Assembly (NCBI RefSeq): GCF_018417635.1
Contig: NZ_CP071007.1
Span: 916,001-980,000 of the forward strand
Length of the DNA: 64,000 bases
DNA from: Pseudomonas sp. SORT22
GTDB taxonomy: Bacteria; Pseudomonadota; Gammaproteobacteria; Pseudomonadales; Pseudomonadaceae
Reading direction: 5' to 3'
The notes beneath the pieces are model-generated. The model saw nothing but the letters and a program-made list of their open reading frames with translations, was not told the DNA's origin and searched no databases. Of the stretch, positions 63,259-64,000 are shown one piece after another. The translations under genes and the position numbers were made by a program. How positions within the stretch are numbered: the stretch's first letter is position 1; every line of letters starts with the position of its first letter.

Positions 63259-64000
63259 TCAGAGCCCGGGCAGGCGCTGGCGGATCTGCTTGACCAACAG
63301 GTCGAGGCTGCCACTTTCGTTGGTTTCCACGCGCTTGCTTTGCAGCAGCTCTTCGGCGCTGAGCGGATCACGGCTGGCCTGTTGCGCCTTGACCACGTCC
63401 AGGGTGGCATCCGACGGATCGTTCTGATCGGCCTGACGCTGGGCCAGCCAGCTGGCGATCACCGCATCCGGGGCGTTGCAGTCGAGGATCAGGAACGGCA
63501 CGCCGGTTTCGCTGGCAACGCCGGCGGCGGCCTGGCGCTGCTCGTGCTTGAGGTAGGTGGCGTCGATAACTACCGGGAAGCCAGCACGCAGGATGGTTTC
63601 GGCCAGCTGGTGCAGACGCTGGTAGGTGGCCTGGCTGGCGTCTTCGCTATAGATGCCGGCTTGCAACTGACCGGCATTGGCGCTGGCTTGCTCACCGAAC
63701 ATGCGCTTGCGCTCGACGTCCGAACGCAGGCGAATGGCGCCCAGGGCGTCGACCAGGCGCATGGCCACGTGGCTCTTGCCGACTGCAGACACACCATGGG
63801 TGATGGCCAAAAAGCGCGAAGGGATGGCGCTGTAGCTTTCCGCCAGGTTGGCATAGTTGCGGTAGGTGCGCAGGGTAGTGGCGCGCTGCACCGCATCGGC
63901 GTTGGCCGGCATGCTGAACAGGGCGACCTTGGCCCGGACCAGGGCGCGGTAGGCCTTGTAGAAGTTCAGCAGTTCCAGGCCGGCGTAGTCACCGGTGAGT
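63259..64000 (-). CDS. kinase-type protein: phosphotransferase plus P-loop ATPase domain (5' part outside)
   Basis: The visible 247 codons run off the window end. The first ~30 residues (LTGDYAGLELLNFYKAYRAL) look like the end of an aminoglycoside-phosphotransferase-like fold. Then comes a P-loop domain with Walker A GVSAVGKS and a Walker B-like VVIDATY near the middle, as in AAA/zeta-type small kinases (COG0645). This matches 'bifunctional aminoglycoside phosphotransferase/ATP-binding protein' of pseudomonads. The substrate is unknown; resistance should not be inferred from the name. An internal ATG at 63912 is not the true start, because the frame stays open and conserved-looking upstream. 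Confidence 0.78.
   Translation of the reverse strand, partial: LTGDYAGLELLNFYKAYRALVRAKVALFSMPANADAVQRATTLRTYRNYANLAESYSAIPSRFLAITHGVSAVGKSHVAMRLVDALGAIRLRSDVERKRMFGEQASANAGQLQAGIYSEDASQATYQRLHQLAETILRAGFPVVIDATYLKHEQRQAAAGVASETGVPFLILDCNAPDAVIASWLAQRQADQNDPSDATLDVVKAQQASRDPLSAEELLQSKRVETNESGSLDLLVKQIRQRLPGL

Overview
The window is a stretch of core chromosome from a Pseudomonas, most likely of the P. putida/P. fluorescens side of the genus. The case rests on high GC, a 134-residue Fur without cysteine, BamE (OmlA) divergent from fur, the order grpE-dnaK-dnaJ-dapB-carA-carB-greA, the block rimP-nusA-infB-rbfA-truB-rpsO-pnp, cbrA-cbrB-crcZ-pcnB, a PrrF-type small RNA, and REP palindromes of the 'GGAGCGGGCTTG' kind. 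I see no prophage, insertion sequence, integron, CRISPR array, defence island or biosynthetic cluster. Nothing here looks like a wholly new multi-gene system. The least ordinary content is regulatory: two small RNAs, several operators and leaders, and one very short gene (cbrX).

Layout. 1-3.9 kb: L-lactate use (lldD, cut by the window edge, and lldP) with divergent lldR and a shared operator. 3.9-8.2 kb: trans-translation and envelope genes (smpB, ratA, ratB, bamE), fur, and recN with a LexA box. 8.4-13.1 kb: heat-shock chaperones with two sigma-32 promoters, then dapB. 13.1-18.8 kb: a REP pair, a carA leader with a terminator hairpin, carA, carB, greA and a small membrane protein. 18.8-25.4 kb: yhbY, rlmE, ftsH, folP, glmM, tpiA, secG. 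25.4-34.6 kb: tRNA-Leu(GAG), tRNA-fMet, then the rimP-to-pnp translation and RNA-decay operon. 34.8-43.6 kb: a BON protein, a large DUF748 protein, an rRNA methyltransferase, a thiolase, a DUF2236 protein and acsA. 43.6-49.2 kb: pgi, panC, panB, folK, pcnB. 49.2-54.5 kb: the carbon-catabolite control locus crcZ, cbrB, cbrA, cbrX. 54.6-58.5 kb: gluQ, dksA, an aminotransferase, sfsA and a small Rieske protein. 58.5-62.3 kb: a Fur-controlled haem-type ABC importer with a ChaN lipoprotein, followed by convergent prrF. 62.4-64 kb: a TfoX C-terminal-domain protein, a pentapeptide-repeat protein and the C-terminal part of a kinase-like protein.

How the genes connect. Two regulatory circuits lie largely inside the window. 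In iron control, Fur (6.0 kb) should repress both the haem-type importer and prrF, each of which has a Fur box on its promoter. In carbon control, CbrA/CbrB should drive crcZ from an RpoN promoter through an exact palindromic upstream site, and crcZ carries six A-rich Hfq/Crc motifs. Other sites tie genes to global responses: LexA with recN, sigma-32 with grpE and dnaK, LldR with lactate genes. The rest is housekeeping: pyrimidine/arginine precursor synthesis, lysine and cell-wall precursors, folate, pantothenate, protein export and translation.
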